Positions 34,896-44,890 are shown, counted from the first letter of the stretch. The stretch is 64,000 nt of DNA from Streptomyces sp. NBC_01775 (GCF_035917675.1 NZ_CP109105.1:62001-126000), one strand, 5' to 3'. Numbers and translations are program-made. Notes: generated by a model from the sequence alone, not told the origin.

Positions 34896-35959
34896 AGCTT
34901 CACCCCTCGCTTGCGCAGGTAGGAGGCCGGGTCGATGTCTGAGCCGTACTCCGGGCCGTTGCGGATCTCGAAGTGCAGGTGCGGGCCGGATACGTTCCCC
35001 GTGGCGCCGGAGAGGCCGATCTTCTGCCCTCCCTTGACGTCCTGACCGGCGGAGACAGAGAGCTTGGAGAGGTGGCCGTACTGGCTGTACGTGCCGTCCG
35101 AGTGCCTGATGACGACCTGGTTGCCGTACGCACCGCCCTCACCGGCCATATGCACGGTGCCGGATCCGGCTGCCTTGACGGAGGTCCCCGTCGGGACGGT
35201 GAAGTCGATGCCCGTGTGCATACCACTGGACCAGGCGCCGCCGCGCTGGTGGTACGGGGTCCCGAGCGGGCCGTCCACGGGCCGGGCCCACCCGGAGGTG
35301 GACAGCTCACCACCAGGGCCGGTCAGCTCCGCGACACTGCCCATAATGATCTTCACATACTTGTAGGTCTCGCCCTTCGCGAACGACTTGGGGGGTACAC
35401 CCGCGAAACGATCAACGGCGCACCACCCCGCGTTGTAGCCCGCCAGTGCCAACTCGGTCGGGGAGCCGTTGTACTCCGAGGGGTGCTTGACGGTCTCCCT
35501 CGGGCAATCGTTGGGGTACTTGGCGGGGTTCTTGGCCTTCCTCAGCAGTGAGCACATGAACCTGCCCTGTGCCGGTATCGCGTCCTTGGGGTCCCAGACG
35601 TCCCCGCCCCGCCCCCAGGTCTTCCAGGTGCCCGGCATGAACTGGGCTATCCCCTGGGCCCCCACGGGCGATCCGGCTTTGGGGTCGAAGTTCGACTCCT
35701 GCTTCAACTGCGCGGCCAGAACACCCGCCGACAGCCCGGCCTCGCAGTCGGCGGCGGCTTTTTGGATCAGCCCTGCGTAGGCGCTCGGCACACCGCTCTT
35801 CCCGACCTTCAAGGTGCCTGCTGCCAATTCGGTGTCACCCCCGTGTCCGTCGTCCTTGCTCTGGGACACCACCAGGAGGAGCACGACGCCGAGTGCCAGA
35901 GCAAGGACGAACGCCACCGCCGCGCCACCAAGGATCCACAGCAAACGAATGGTGCCCAA
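34892..35959 (-). CDS. Lytic transglycosylase plus M23 peptidase
   Basis: The 355-residue protein has an N-terminal membrane anchor (residues 5-32). An SLT-type transglycosylase domain follows, with catalytic Glu88 in LAAQLKQESNFDP and the GIAQFMPGTW motif. The C-terminal M23/LytM endopeptidase has zinc ligands His248 and Asp252 (HTGID) and His329 (HLHFE). One enzyme can thus cut both glycan strands and peptide crosslinks of peptidoglycan. In Gram-positive type IV secretion such bifunctional hydrolases (VirB1-like) open the wall for the channel. It is divergent from the transfer operon at 36256. Confidence 0.92.
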   Translation of the reverse strand: MGTIRLLWILGGAAVAFVLALALGVVLLLVVSQSKDDGHGGDTELAAGTLKVGKSGVPSAYAGLIQKAAADCEAGLSAGVLAAQLKQESNFDPKAGSPVGAQGIAQFMPGTWKTWGRGGDVWDPKDAIPAQGRFMCSLLRKAKNPAKYPNDCPRETVKHPSEYNGSPTELALAGYNAGWCAVDRFAGVPPKSFAKGETYKYVKIIMGSVAELTGPGGELSTSGWARPVDGPLGTPYHQRGGAWSSGMHTGIDFTVPTGTSVKAAGSGTVHMAGEGGAYGNQVVIRHSDGTYSQYGHLSKLSVSAGQDVKGGQKIGLSGATGNVSGPHLHFEIRNGPEYGSDIDPASYLRKRGVKL

Positions 35960-36255
35960 CGCCGTCCCTCCCTGCAGCGGCTGAGCGCTGTCCCCGGAGT
36001 CGCGGGAACCCCTCTCCCAGGGACACCACGACCAGGCTCCGAATGGCGGCCCACATTCTCACATACGTTTCCTGGGCGTCCCGTGCGGCGAATGTTTTAA
36101 ACCAATTGATTCAAAGCTTCCATTCTCCCGTCCATGAGATGAAAGTGGGGGGCACCAGCTCAGTCCGCGAACGCGGCCATAGAATGCGCCAGCGTCGGAG
36201 CCACTGCTGCTGACTGTTTCGTGCTCTTTTCCAAGAGGGTGCAACCGCAATTGGG
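35960..36255. promoter_or_regulatory. Divergent promoter region of transfer genes
   Basis: About 300 bases between the divergent wall hydrolase and the transfer operon. The part 36060-36250 is clearly less GC-rich than its surroundings (for example ATGTTTTAAACCAATTGATT), as expected for promoters. No operator palindrome can be claimed. Confidence 0.45.
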
Positions 36256-37164
36256 GTGGAGTTGTCCAGGAGACCGCCGGCGCTGGAGATACCTCCGGCG
36301 CATGTTCGCCTTCTCATACCTGTGCTGGGGCCTGCGGGCGGCAGCGGACGGTCCACAACAGCGGGCCTCCTGGCGGCGGTTTTCTCCTCAGCGGGGCCCT
36401 CGGTTGTCCTCGACACCACGCCGCGTCTGGCCTCGCCCTGGCCGCTTTGGTGTGCGGAGCCCGGGGGCGGCCTGGCATCCATACCTCCCGACCAGCCCGC
36501 CACCCGGCAGCGCATACGGGAGGCCGCCTCCAGGTGCCCGGCGCCCGCGGGCCGCGAGTGGCAGGTGCTGACCGACCATCAGGAATGGAGCGGAGCGCCT
36601 CTCCCACTGCCGACGGACCCGGCGGCCTGGTATCAGCTCGCGGCCGTCGGCGGCTGGCAGACCGTCATCGCCGACACCCCTCACGCCGTGGCTCAGGACG
36701 TGATCGCGGCCCGGTGCGCCGGGCGCACCGGCCAGACCGCTTCCTGGTGCTCGCTTCCCTTCGCCGTTCCCGTTCTGTGCGCGGCCGCCACCGGTCCGGG
36801 TGTGCAGGCCCTCCAGGTCGCGGTGAAGACGGCGAAGGCCGAGGGGCTGCCGTTGCAGCGGATGGTCATCGCCTTCATCTCGACCGGAGAGGGCCGACCG
36901 CCGGCTCCCGTACGGGCCGCGGCCACGATGCTCCGGTCGCAGGTCTTCGCCGTGGTCTCCGTGCCCTGCGACCCGCACATCCGCACATACGGAATGAGTG
37001 ACGCGCACCGCCTCAGGCCGAAGACGCTCGAGGCCGGCCACGAGCTGGCGCGGGCTGTGCTCGCTTCCGCCCATCAGAAGTGGGGCGATCCGCTCCCGGC
37101 GGCCCCTGCGCCGGCCCCCCTGTCCGTCGATCACCGCATCACTTCCGAAAAGGTTCCCGCATGA
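36256..37164 (+). CDS. ParA/MinD-like ATPase, transfer operon
   Basis: The 302-residue protein starts at GTG 36256. A deviant Walker A box GPAGGSGRSTTAG at residues 25-37 and VIADTPHAVAQDV-like downstream strand identify a P-loop ATPase of the ParA/MinD superfamily. The residue after the first GG-S-G is Arg rather than Lys in GSGRST, which is unusual and may reduce hydrolysis. It leads the operon and overlaps the next gene (ATGA at 37161). It may position the transfer machinery or partition DNA; this is inference. Confidence 0.75.
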   Translation: MELSRRPPALEIPPAHVRLLIPVLGPAGGSGRSTTAGLLAAVFSSAGPSVVLDTTPRLASPWPLWCAEPGGGLASIPPDQPATRQRIREAASRCPAPAGREWQVLTDHQEWSGAPLPLPTDPAAWYQLAAVGGWQTVIADTPHAVAQDVIAARCAGRTGQTASWCSLPFAVPVLCAAATGPGVQALQVAVKTAKAEGLPLQRMVIAFISTGEGRPPAPVRAAATMLRSQVFAVVSVPCDPHIRTYGMSDAHRLRPKTLEAGHELARAVLASAHQKWGDPLPAAPAPAPLSVDHRITSEKVPA

Positions 37165-37484
37165 GCCAGCTGCTCGAAACGCTGAACTTCCTCGCCGCCG
37201 AGAAGCCGAAGCCGATCATTCCGGAGTTCAGCCCGGAGGTGCCCACGACCCTTCGGGGCCCTACGGGAAAAATCCTCAGCTGGACGGCCGGTGGGGGGCT
37301 GGCGATGGCGGTCCTCGGCGGGCTCTCCGGCTGGGCGTGCGTGGCGATCGGGCACAACAGCGAACGCGGCGGTCTGGCGGCACGTGGGAAGCAGGCAGTC
37401 GTCTGGAGCCTCATATCCGGCGTGGGAGTCGGAGTGACCTCCGGTCTGGTGATGGCCTTCTACAACATGTCCAAGGGCGGCTGA
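37161..37484 (+). CDS. Small two-TM protein, transfer operon
   Basis: The 107-residue protein has two membrane segments (about 43-65 and 82-100) separated by a short polar loop. Its size, topology and place between the ATPase and the VirB8-like gene resemble VirB2/VirB3-type or DUF6112-type components of actinobacterial transfer systems; sequence identity to those is not evident. Overlaps the ATPase stop. Confidence 0.65.
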   Translation: MSQLLETLNFLAAEKPKPIIPEFSPEVPTTLRGPTGKILSWTAGGGLAMAVLGGLSGWACVAIGHNSERGGLAARGKQAVVWSLISGVGVGVTSGLVMAFYNMSKGG

Positions 37485-37490
37485 GGACCT

Positions 37491-38249
37491 GTGGACTACC
37501 GGCCCAAGGCCCGGCGCGCCCGGCTGCGGCTCGTTGTACTCGGCACAGCGGTCGCCGCCCTCGTGACCGGGGGCGGCGTCCTGGCTCTCGACAACGCCGG
37601 GGGCAACTCCGCACCGGCCTCGAAGGCCAAACCTTCACCGGGCCGGGACACAGCAGGCGATCCGGCGAACCGCCGAAAGAAGTACACCCCTGCCACCGCC
37701 CGCTCCACACGAATAGTGAAGCCAAAGTCCGCCAAGAACGGCATCGGCACCGGCTTCCCCCATACGGCAACTGGCGCCACTTCAGCGGCTGTCTCGTACT
37801 GGGAGGACCTGAGTCTCATCGACGACCAGGCCGCCGGGCGGCAGCTGCGAACCGTCGCGGTCCAGCCTTCGGACCCAGTTGTGCAAAAGAGGGTGTCCGA
37901 GGTGCGCACGCTGCGGGAAAAGGTCGGGCTGCCGCCCTCCGGAGGCCCCCCGAACGAAATCACCTTCACCACCGACGTCAAAGCCGTCCTCGCCCGCAGC
38001 CTCGACAGCCGTGGAGACGTCGTCCAAGTGTGGATGGCCTACGACTGCTATGCCACCAGCCCCAAACAGGGGACCGACGACAACCCCCTCAAGAATCAGA
38101 CGGACAACCTGATCCTGACCTGGCGCGGGGGTGACTGGAGAGTCACCCAGGAACCGGCATGGGTGCGTAGGTCGGTCTGGCCGCCCGCCTATGACCCGCA
38201 CAGCTTCTCCGCCTTCCAGGCGGGCTGGCGGGAGGTGACCGATGCGTAG
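37491..38249 (+). CDS. VirB8/TcpC-like transfer protein
   Basis: The 252-residue protein has one N-terminal membrane segment (residues 11-34) and an extracytoplasmic part with a proline/lysine-rich linker followed by an NTF2-like domain (ending LILTWRGGDWRVTQEPAWV). That architecture is typical of VirB8 and TcpC scaffold proteins. GTG 37491 follows GAGG. Its stop overlaps the next start by 8 bases. The assignment rests on topology and context. Confidence 0.65.
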   Translation: MDYRPKARRARLRLVVLGTAVAALVTGGGVLALDNAGGNSAPASKAKPSPGRDTAGDPANRRKKYTPATARSTRIVKPKSAKNGIGTGFPHTATGATSAAVSYWEDLSLIDDQAAGRQLRTVAVQPSDPVVQKRVSEVRTLREKVGLPPSGGPPNEITFTTDVKAVLARSLDSRGDVVQVWMAYDCYATSPKQGTDDNPLKNQTDNLILTWRGGDWRVTQEPAWVRRSVWPPAYDPHSFSAFQAGWREVTDA

Positions 38250-40071
38250 GGCGCTTTACCGGCTGGGGGCTCTGCTGGGCGCGGTTCTCATCGCGCTGGC
38301 GGTTCTGGCCACGCCTGCCTTCTCGGACGCCAAGCCGCCGGACCCCGTCCCCAAGGAACTGAAAAAGCGGGCGGGCGACCGGCCCATCGGCATCAACACC
38401 GACAACGGCGAGTACTGCGTTGTCGGGGCCGACAACTGCCGCTGGCCCAAGGACTGCGAGGTTCCCGGACAGAAGGCCTGCCCGAAGGGAGGCCAAAGCT
38501 CGGACGAGCGCACGGTCGACGAGTGGATGAAGAAAAATGGAGCCGACGACCCCAAGAGCGACAAATACAAGGACAACAGGCGCTTCCTCCTCAAGTGCCT
38601 GAAGGAACACGACAGCTTGGATCCCTGCGTCAAGCGAGGGGACCGGAAGTCGCTGCTCGAAAAGTGGACTGCCGGGAAGATCTCCGAGGCCGCGTCGAGC
38701 GCGCTCAAGGAGACTGCCGGCGCGATCGGAAACGGCGTCGTCTGGCTCGTCAAACAGTTCGCCAACATCTTCAACAAGACCTCGGTCATCACCCTGTCGG
38801 AGACCGGAATCGGTCCGATGATGGGCATTATGACCGGGATTTCCGCCCTGGTGGCCACGTTCCTGCTGCTCATCCAGTTCGGGAAACTCGCCGTGACACA
38901 GAAGGGTGCCCCGGCGGTCACCGCGATCACGGGGCTGGCCAAGTGGGGGGTGATCCTGGCCTTCTACGTGACCGCGACCCAGGTCGCCCTCAACTGGTCG
39001 GACACCGTCAGTACAGCCTTGATCAACTACACCTTCAACGGTGGGGACGGCACAAGTGCGGACGCCTCCGCCGCGATGAAGGCACAACTGACGGGGGCGT
39101 TCGCCGCCCTGATCGGGGGCGGTGGCGGGACCACGGCCGGCGTCGCAGTGGCCACCGGCGGTGCCATCGTGCCCGCCGCCATCGGCTTCGTCATCGTCAT
39201 CGGCATCCTGTGCTTCCTGGCGATTGCCGCGCTGTGGCTCGAGATGCAGCTCCGGCAGGCGGGCATCATGATCCTGCTCGTCACCATGCCCCTCGCCCTG
39301 GCGGGGCAGATCGCTGACGCGACGAACGAGTGGTGGCCCAAGGCCCGCAACGCGCTGATCGCACTCATCCTCATGAAGCCTGTGATCGTCCTCTGCTTCT
39401 GCATCGGCTTCTCCTCGATCGAGTACAGCGAAGGCGTCGGCAACGTCATCGTCGGACTGCTGATCTTCTTGCTGGCCTGCTTCGCCTGGCCGACCCTGGC
39501 GAAGTTCATGACGTTCACCACCGCCGGAGCCGGGAACAGCGCGGCCTCGGGCATGCTCAGTTCGATCGGTTCCTCGGTCTCCAGCTACTTCGGACAGCCG
39601 ACATCGGGTGGTGGCGGCGCGGGAGGGTCCGGCGGGGGCAGCGGCTACACCCAGGCCCTGGAGTCCGAGAACGAGAGCGGGACGGAAGGCGGCGGCTCCT
39701 CCTGGAACAGGAGGCTCATGGGCGCCCAGCACCAAAAGGGCGCCGGTCTCTGGCCGAACACCAAGGCAGCAGTCAAGGCGGCCGGCCCCACCGTCGGTAT
39801 GGGCATGCAGGTTGCCGCCATGGGCAAGGACATCCTCGAGAGTTCGGCGCAGAACGTCGCCGCGCACGCCGGTCTCGATCACGCGGCTCAGGGCGGGCGC
39901 CACGTCATCACCCCCGACAAGGACAGGGGAAGAGGGTCGGAGGAACAGGCCCCCGCACCCGCGCCGGCCCCCACTCAGGAGCAGGACCCCTCCCCCTCCC
40001 CCTCGCCGCAGCCGCCCCAGCCGTCCGAGCCGCCCCCCGCGCCGCAGCCCCAGAGCCCGGAAGGGGACTGA
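38242..40071 (+). CDS. TrbL/VirB6-like membrane channel protein
   Basis: The 609-residue protein has a signal/anchor, an extracytoplasmic N-terminal part with six cysteines (residues about 55-135), five or six membrane segments between 190 and 430 including a long hydrophobic pair around GFVIVIGILCFLAIAALWL, and a glycine- then proline-rich cytoplasmic tail. This is the layout of the TrbL/VirB6 inner-membrane channel component. It sits immediately before the SCO6880-type gene, as in other Streptomyces transfer clusters. Confidence 0.8.
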   Translation: MRRALYRLGALLGAVLIALAVLATPAFSDAKPPDPVPKELKKRAGDRPIGINTDNGEYCVVGADNCRWPKDCEVPGQKACPKGGQSSDERTVDEWMKKNGADDPKSDKYKDNRRFLLKCLKEHDSLDPCVKRGDRKSLLEKWTAGKISEAASSALKETAGAIGNGVVWLVKQFANIFNKTSVITLSETGIGPMMGIMTGISALVATFLLLIQFGKLAVTQKGAPAVTAITGLAKWGVILAFYVTATQVALNWSDTVSTALINYTFNGGDGTSADASAAMKAQLTGAFAALIGGGGGTTAGVAVATGGAIVPAAIGFVIVIGILCFLAIAALWLEMQLRQAGIMILLVTMPLALAGQIADATNEWWPKARNALIALILMKPVIVLCFCIGFSSIEYSEGVGNVIVGLLIFLLACFAWPTLAKFMTFTTAGAGNSAASGMLSSIGSSVSSYFGQPTSGGGGAGGSGGGSGYTQALESENESGTEGGGSSWNRRLMGAQHQKGAGLWPNTKAAVKAAGPTVGMGMQVAAMGKDILESSAQNVAAHAGLDHAAQGGRHVITPDKDRGRGSEEQAPAPAPAPTQEQDPSPSPSPQPPQPSEPPPAPQPQSPEGD

Positions 40072-40074
40072 TCC

Positions 40075-41604
40075 GTGACGACCACCGAGCCTGCCACGTA
40101 CAGCGGTTGGCAGTCGGAACGCAGCGGGTTCATCGGGAATCTGAGCGGGCCCGGATTCGCGCTGGTCGCGGCGGCCTGCGTCTTCGCCCTGATCCCGCTC
40201 TACATCCACTCTCTCTCCAGTGCGCTCTTCGCCCTTCCGGTGGCGGCCGTGCTCCTGCTGCTCGCGTACGGACGCGTGCTGGGGCTGACAGCCGACCAGT
40301 GGATCGTCCTCGCAGTAAGGCACCAGTTCGCCGTGGCCACCAGCAAAAACCTGTTCTTCTCCGGCATCTTCGCCCCCCGCACCAAGGACGGGCAGCAGCC
40401 CATGGACCTGCCGGGAACGCTCGCCCGGCTGCATCTGCTCGAGGCCCCCGACGGCCTGGGCGGACAGCTGGGCCTCATGCACAACCCCGTCGACCACACC
40501 TACACCGCCGTATGCCGCCTCTCCCACTCCGGGCTGGCGCTGGTCGACACCGCGCGGCAGAACAACCGGGTCGGCGCCTGGGCGGCGTTCCTGCGCAGCC
40601 ACTGCAAAGAAGACGGGGCAATCACCCGGATCGCCGTTCACCAGCGCTCCCTCCCGGACGACGGCGCCGCGCTGCGCTCCTGGACGGAGCGGCACATATC
40701 CGAAGACGCCCCGGCACCGGCGGTGAAGGCCCTGGACCAGCTGATGGCGGGCGCCGGGCCGGCGGCCACCATCCGGGAGACGTATCTGGCCGTGACCCTC
40801 TCGGCCTTCCGCGCCCGGCTGGCCATCAAGGGCGCGGGCGGCGGACAGCGCGGCGCGGCCGCCGTGCTGGTGCGGGAACTCAACGCCATGCAGCCCGCAC
40901 TGAGCAGTGCGGGGCTCCAGGTCGCCGAGTGGCTCACCCCGCGCGGGGTGGCGCAGACGATCCGCACCGCCTACGACCCGGAAGCCCATGTGATGCTCGC
41001 CGAGCGCAACGAGGTGGCGGCCACCGTTGCCGGGTGGCAGGGCACCTCCCGCGGTGTCGCCCCGGAGCTGGCCGGCCCGGCGGCGGCCGAGGCCCAGTGG
41101 GGCGTCTACCGGCACGACGGTGCGTGGACGGTCAGCTACCAGGTGCGCGGCTTTCCGCAGAGCCCGGTGTACGCGACGTTCCTCCAGCCGCTGCTGCGGC
41201 CCCGGCCCAACGCCCGGCGTTCGATGTCGATCACCTACGAGCCCGTCGGCCCGGCCAAGGCACGCAAAGAGCTGGCCAGGGAGAAGACCAAACGGGACGC
41301 GGCCCGCGGGCTGCGGGCCAAGACCGGCCGGTCGGAGAGCGAGGACGAGCGGCGCGAGGCGATGACCGCACGCGCCCAGGACATGGCCCGCGCTGCCGGC
41401 CATGGCGTGCTGCGGCTCACCGCACTGGTCGCCGTCACGGTCCTCGACCTGGACGAGCTGGAGATCGCGTGCGCCGATCTCCAGGCGGACGCCTCGGCCG
41501 CGGGGCTGGAGCTGCGCCGGGTGTGGGGCGCGCAGGACGACGCCTTCGCGGCGTCCGCGCTGCCGCTCGGCCAGGGGCTGCCGGAGCGGCGGGTGGGCAT
41601 CTGA
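40075..41604 (+). CDS. SCO6880-type transfer protein
   Basis: The 509-residue protein starts at GTG 40075. Two membrane segments (about 25-75, PrgI-like) precede a soluble part resembling the N-terminal domain of VirB4-type ATPases without a Walker motif (YTAVCRLSHSGLALVDTARQ, AYDPEAHVMLAERNE). In this actinobacterial group, the VirB4 function is split between this SCO6880-family protein and the ATPase encoded next. Its stop overlaps the VirB4-like start (TGATG). Confidence 0.82.
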   Translation: MTTTEPATYSGWQSERSGFIGNLSGPGFALVAAACVFALIPLYIHSLSSALFALPVAAVLLLLAYGRVLGLTADQWIVLAVRHQFAVATSKNLFFSGIFAPRTKDGQQPMDLPGTLARLHLLEAPDGLGGQLGLMHNPVDHTYTAVCRLSHSGLALVDTARQNNRVGAWAAFLRSHCKEDGAITRIAVHQRSLPDDGAALRSWTERHISEDAPAPAVKALDQLMAGAGPAATIRETYLAVTLSAFRARLAIKGAGGGQRGAAAVLVRELNAMQPALSSAGLQVAEWLTPRGVAQTIRTAYDPEAHVMLAERNEVAATVAGWQGTSRGVAPELAGPAAAEAQWGVYRHDGAWTVSYQVRGFPQSPVYATFLQPLLRPRPNARRSMSITYEPVGPAKARKELAREKTKRDAARGLRAKTGRSESEDERREAMTARAQDMARAAGHGVLRLTALVAVTVLDLDELEIACADLQADASAAGLELRRVWGAQDDAFAASALPLGQGLPERRVGI

Positions 41605-43157
41605 TGGGGCTCTTCAGCCGTGACCTCAAGGACGACAGCCTGCTGAAGGCCGAGGCCGTGGCGGATCTGATCGCCCCCGGTGGGCAGTCCGAAGCCCCGG
41701 CCCCCGCCCGGCAGCTCAGCGCCCGCGAACAGCGCCGGGCCCGGCTGCTGGAGGACCCGGAGGCCGCCATGCGGGTGGCCCCGCGCAAGGGGTGGAACCA
41801 GCCCCTCGCGGGACGGGCCGCCTCCCTCAACAAGGCAGACGTCTTCCGCTCCGACACCGGGCGGGTCAGCGGCATCTACCCATTCCTGCACGGTGCCTCG
41901 CTGCCGTCGATCGGGGTGTACATCGGCTGGAACACCCTCACCCAGCAGGCGTTCAGCGCCCACCCGACCGCATGGGTCAGCGAGGGACTGTGCACCAACC
42001 CCAACGTGATGATCACCGGGATCCCGGGCTCCGGAAAGAGCGCGCACATCAAGGCCCTGGCCTTCCGCATGATGGCGCTCGGGCACCGCACGCTGATCGC
42101 GGGCGACGTCAAGGGCGAATACCGGGAGCTGTGCCGGCACCTGGGAGTCGAGCCCGTCCGGCTCGGCCCCGGCATGCCCGGCCGGCTCAACCCGCTGGAC
42201 GCGGGCCCGCTCGGCCAGGAGCTGGAGAAGACCGCCAGCCGTGAGGAGTACACAGCCGGGCTCAAGGAGATCCACCGCCGCCGCCTGACACTGCTGAAAG
42301 CGCTGCTGGAACTCCAGCTGCGGCGCAACCTCGTCCCGCAGGAAGAGGAGTGCCTGGATGTCGCCGTACGGGAGGTGACCGGCGAGCTGTACGGGCAGGA
42401 CCGGCTGCGGATACCGACCCTCCCGCTGGTCTACGAGAAGCTCAAGGACCCCACCACGCAGATGGCCGCCGAGATGCGGGTGCGTGGCGACGACGTCCAG
42501 CTCGCCCGCGAACAGATGGCCTCGCTCCGGGCCGCCCTCGGCGGGATGATCACCGGTCATCTGGCGGGACTGTTCGACAAGGAGACCTCGATCGGCCTCG
42601 ACTGGGACGCCCCGATCCAGTCCGTCGACGTCTCCGCGCTGGAGTCGTACGGGGACGACACGATCGCCATGGTGCTCACCTGCGTCTCCTCCTGGGCGCA
42701 GAGTGCGATCGACCGCCCCGGTAACCGCCCGTGGCTGGTGATCCGCGACGAGCTGTGGCGTCAGATGCGCAGCGGCGGGGCGGCCATGGTCCGCAAGATC
42801 GACGCGGACCTGCGGCTGAGCCGGGCAAGCGGCACCATCCAAGTGCTGGCCACCCACCGGCTGTCCGACTTCGAGGCGGTGGGCGCGGCCGGCTCCGAGG
42901 CGGTGGCCATCGCCAAGGACCTGATCGCCAGCTGCGAGACCCGTATCCAGCTCGCCCAGGACACCGCACCGCTCAATCTCACTCGTGAGGCCATCGGCCT
43001 CACCGACGCGGAGTGCGATCTGATCGCCTCCTGGGGCGCGGGCCAGCGGGGCCGGGCCCTGTGGAAGGTGGGCCGCGGCAGCGGGCATGCGGTGCAGCTG
43101 ATGCTCTCCCACATCGAGGAGAAGCTGTTCGAGACCGACGAGCGGATGGTGATGTGA
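41604..43157 (+). CDS. VirB4-like ATPase
   Basis: The 517-residue AAA ATPase has Walker A GIPGSGKS at about 139-146, LIAGDVKGEYRELCRHLG nearby, and a Walker B-like WLVIRDELWR at about 377-386, followed by ATHRLSDF. It is shorter than classical VirB4 because the N-terminal domain is in the preceding gene. It powers assembly and substrate passage at the membrane base of the channel. Start and stop overlap both neighbours. Confidence 0.88.
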   Translation: MGLFSRDLKDDSLLKAEAVADLIAPGGQSEAPAPARQLSAREQRRARLLEDPEAAMRVAPRKGWNQPLAGRAASLNKADVFRSDTGRVSGIYPFLHGASLPSIGVYIGWNTLTQQAFSAHPTAWVSEGLCTNPNVMITGIPGSGKSAHIKALAFRMMALGHRTLIAGDVKGEYRELCRHLGVEPVRLGPGMPGRLNPLDAGPLGQELEKTASREEYTAGLKEIHRRRLTLLKALLELQLRRNLVPQEEECLDVAVREVTGELYGQDRLRIPTLPLVYEKLKDPTTQMAAEMRVRGDDVQLAREQMASLRAALGGMITGHLAGLFDKETSIGLDWDAPIQSVDVSALESYGDDTIAMVLTCVSSWAQSAIDRPGNRPWLVIRDELWRQMRSGGAAMVRKIDADLRLSRASGTIQVLATHRLSDFEAVGAAGSEAVAIAKDLIASCETRIQLAQDTAPLNLTREAIGLTDAECDLIASWGAGQRGRALWKVGRGSGHAVQLMLSHIEEKLFETDERMVM

Positions 43158-44890
43158 TGTCCCAACGACCGGGCGGGGGCGGCGCGAGCGATCTGTCCGA
43201 CGGCACCCTCCTCGCTGTCTACGCGGCCGGGCTGGCGGCCATGGTGGGCGTATCGGTGCTGCTGGCCGGGCCGCTGGCCGCGGTGCTGAGCGGTCTGGGA
43301 TGGGCCGCCCGCACCTCCGGGGTTGTCCTCGCGGTGCTGGGTGCCCTGATCCACGGCCCCGGTGCCGCGTTCAGCCCGGCCCCGCCGGCCTGGCTCTTCT
43401 ACCTGCTCTTCGCACTGCTGATGGCGGCGCTGATGCTATTGGTGGTCAAGCTGGTGTCCCTGATCAGGTTCAACCACACCGGCGGTGCGCAGTGGGGCGG
43501 GACGAAGATCGAGCGGAGGCTGGCCGCTCCCCAGGACGCGCCCCAGCGATCCGGGCGGATCACGGCGGGCCGTGGGATGCGCACCAACAAGCTCGTCGCC
43601 ACGCAGCCGAACATCTCCGCCACCGTCTTCGGCGTCCCCGGCAGCAGCAAGACGACCGGGCTGGTGCTGCCCAACGCCGCCGAGTGGCAGGGCCCGCTGG
43701 TGGTCACCACGACCAAGGCGGCCGACCTCGATGTCATCTACGCCCGGCGCAGCGCGCTGGGCCCGGTCTGGGTGATCGCCCCGGCCGGTATCCCCGGCCG
43801 CGAGACGAACCACTGGTCTCCCGTCGATTACTGCACCGACGCCAAGTCCGCCGAGCGAATGGCCGCCTGGATGGCCGAAGCCTCCGCCTCCGGCGACGAC
43901 AAACGCGCCGCCCCCTGGGTCGACCAGGCCCGCAACGTCCTCAAGGGCGTACTGCTGGCGGCAAAACTGAACGGTGGCGGTGTCAACGACATGCGCCGCT
44001 GGCTGTCGCTGGGCAAGGACGCCGTCGACCACGTACGCGCGGTCCTGCTGGCCCACGACTACCAGGAGACGGCCGACGACTACGCCTCCCCCTGGCTGCG
44101 GCTGCACGAGGACGGCATCGGATCCATCCAGTTCACCCTGAACGTCCTTGCCCGGGTCTACGCCGATGAGGAAGTACGCGAGACCAGCTCGAAAACCGAT
44201 TTCACCGTCGAGGAACTGCTCGACCGCAACGGCACCGTGTGCCTGATCGCCTCCGAGGCCGACGCAGAACGCTTCGCACCGCTGCTGACCTCCCTGGTCG
44301 CCTCGATCATCCACGGCGCCGAGGCGCGCTACAACTCCACCGGCGTCCCGCTCGACCCCGCCCTGGGCGTGATGGTCGACGAGGCGGGCAACATGCTGCG
44401 CTACCCGCGGCTGCCCAACATCCTCACCACCGGCCGCGGCATGGGCATCAGCCTACTGACCGTCTGGCACGACCTGTCCCAGCTGCGCGACCGCCTCGGC
44501 CAGCAGAAGGCCAACACGGTGCTGTCCGCCTCCGGCATGCGCATGCTGCTGCCCGGCTGCGGCGACCTGGAGACACTGCGCTACTTCTCCGGCCTGTACG
44601 GACGCACCGAAGTACGCCGCGAGTCGACCACCCGGGGCCGCGGCGGCGACCACTCCACCCAGGTGTCCATCGCCGAGGTCGACCTGGCACCGGTCCACGC
44701 ACTCCAGCAGCTCCCCGAGTTCACCGCCATCGCGCAGTACACCAACCTGCCCCCGGTCAAGGTGAAGATGCGGCTGACCTTCCGCGACAAGGACCTGAAG
44801 GAGCTCCTGGCCGCGCCCGCGCCGACCCGGACGTCCCTGAAGAAGAACCCACCGACCGGCACGACCCCTTTGGAGGCCGCTGATGTCTGA
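43157..44890 (+). CDS. VirD4/TraG-type coupling protein
   Basis: The 577-residue protein has two N-terminal membrane segments (about 18-65 and 79-103), Walker A GVPGSSKT at 159-166, Walker B GVMVDEAGNM near 404-413 and the TraG-type segment NILTTGRGMGISLLTVWHDL. Coupling proteins bring the relaxase-DNA complex to the channel and pump DNA. Its start overlaps the VirB4 stop and its stop overlaps the DUF4913 gene start. Confidence 0.9.
   Translation: MSQRPGGGGASDLSDGTLLAVYAAGLAAMVGVSVLLAGPLAAVLSGLGWAARTSGVVLAVLGALIHGPGAAFSPAPPAWLFYLLFALLMAALMLLVVKLVSLIRFNHTGGAQWGGTKIERRLAAPQDAPQRSGRITAGRGMRTNKLVATQPNISATVFGVPGSSKTTGLVLPNAAEWQGPLVVTTTKAADLDVIYARRSALGPVWVIAPAGIPGRETNHWSPVDYCTDAKSAERMAAWMAEASASGDDKRAAPWVDQARNVLKGVLLAAKLNGGGVNDMRRWLSLGKDAVDHVRAVLLAHDYQETADDYASPWLRLHEDGIGSIQFTLNVLARVYADEEVRETSSKTDFTVEELLDRNGTVCLIASEADAERFAPLLTSLVASIIHGAEARYNSTGVPLDPALGVMVDEAGNMLRYPRLPNILTTGRGMGISLLTVWHDLSQLRDRLGQQKANTVLSASGMRMLLPGCGDLETLRYFSGLYGRTEVRRESTTRGRGGDHSTQVSIAEVDLAPVHALQQLPEFTAIAQYTNLPPVKVKMRLTFRDKDLKELLAAPAPTRTSLKKNPPTGTTPLEAADV

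Noticed and set aside
38143..41403. Minus-strand open frame of 1086 codons across the TrbL- and SCO6880-type genes
   Set aside because: Both plus-strand genes are well supported and overlap as an operon; the antisense frame has no motif or ribosome-binding site.
39330..41603. Upstream extension of the VirB4-like gene by 758 codons
   Set aside because: The extension is out-of-frame translation of the two preceding genes; ATG 41604 overlaps the previous stop and fits the family start.
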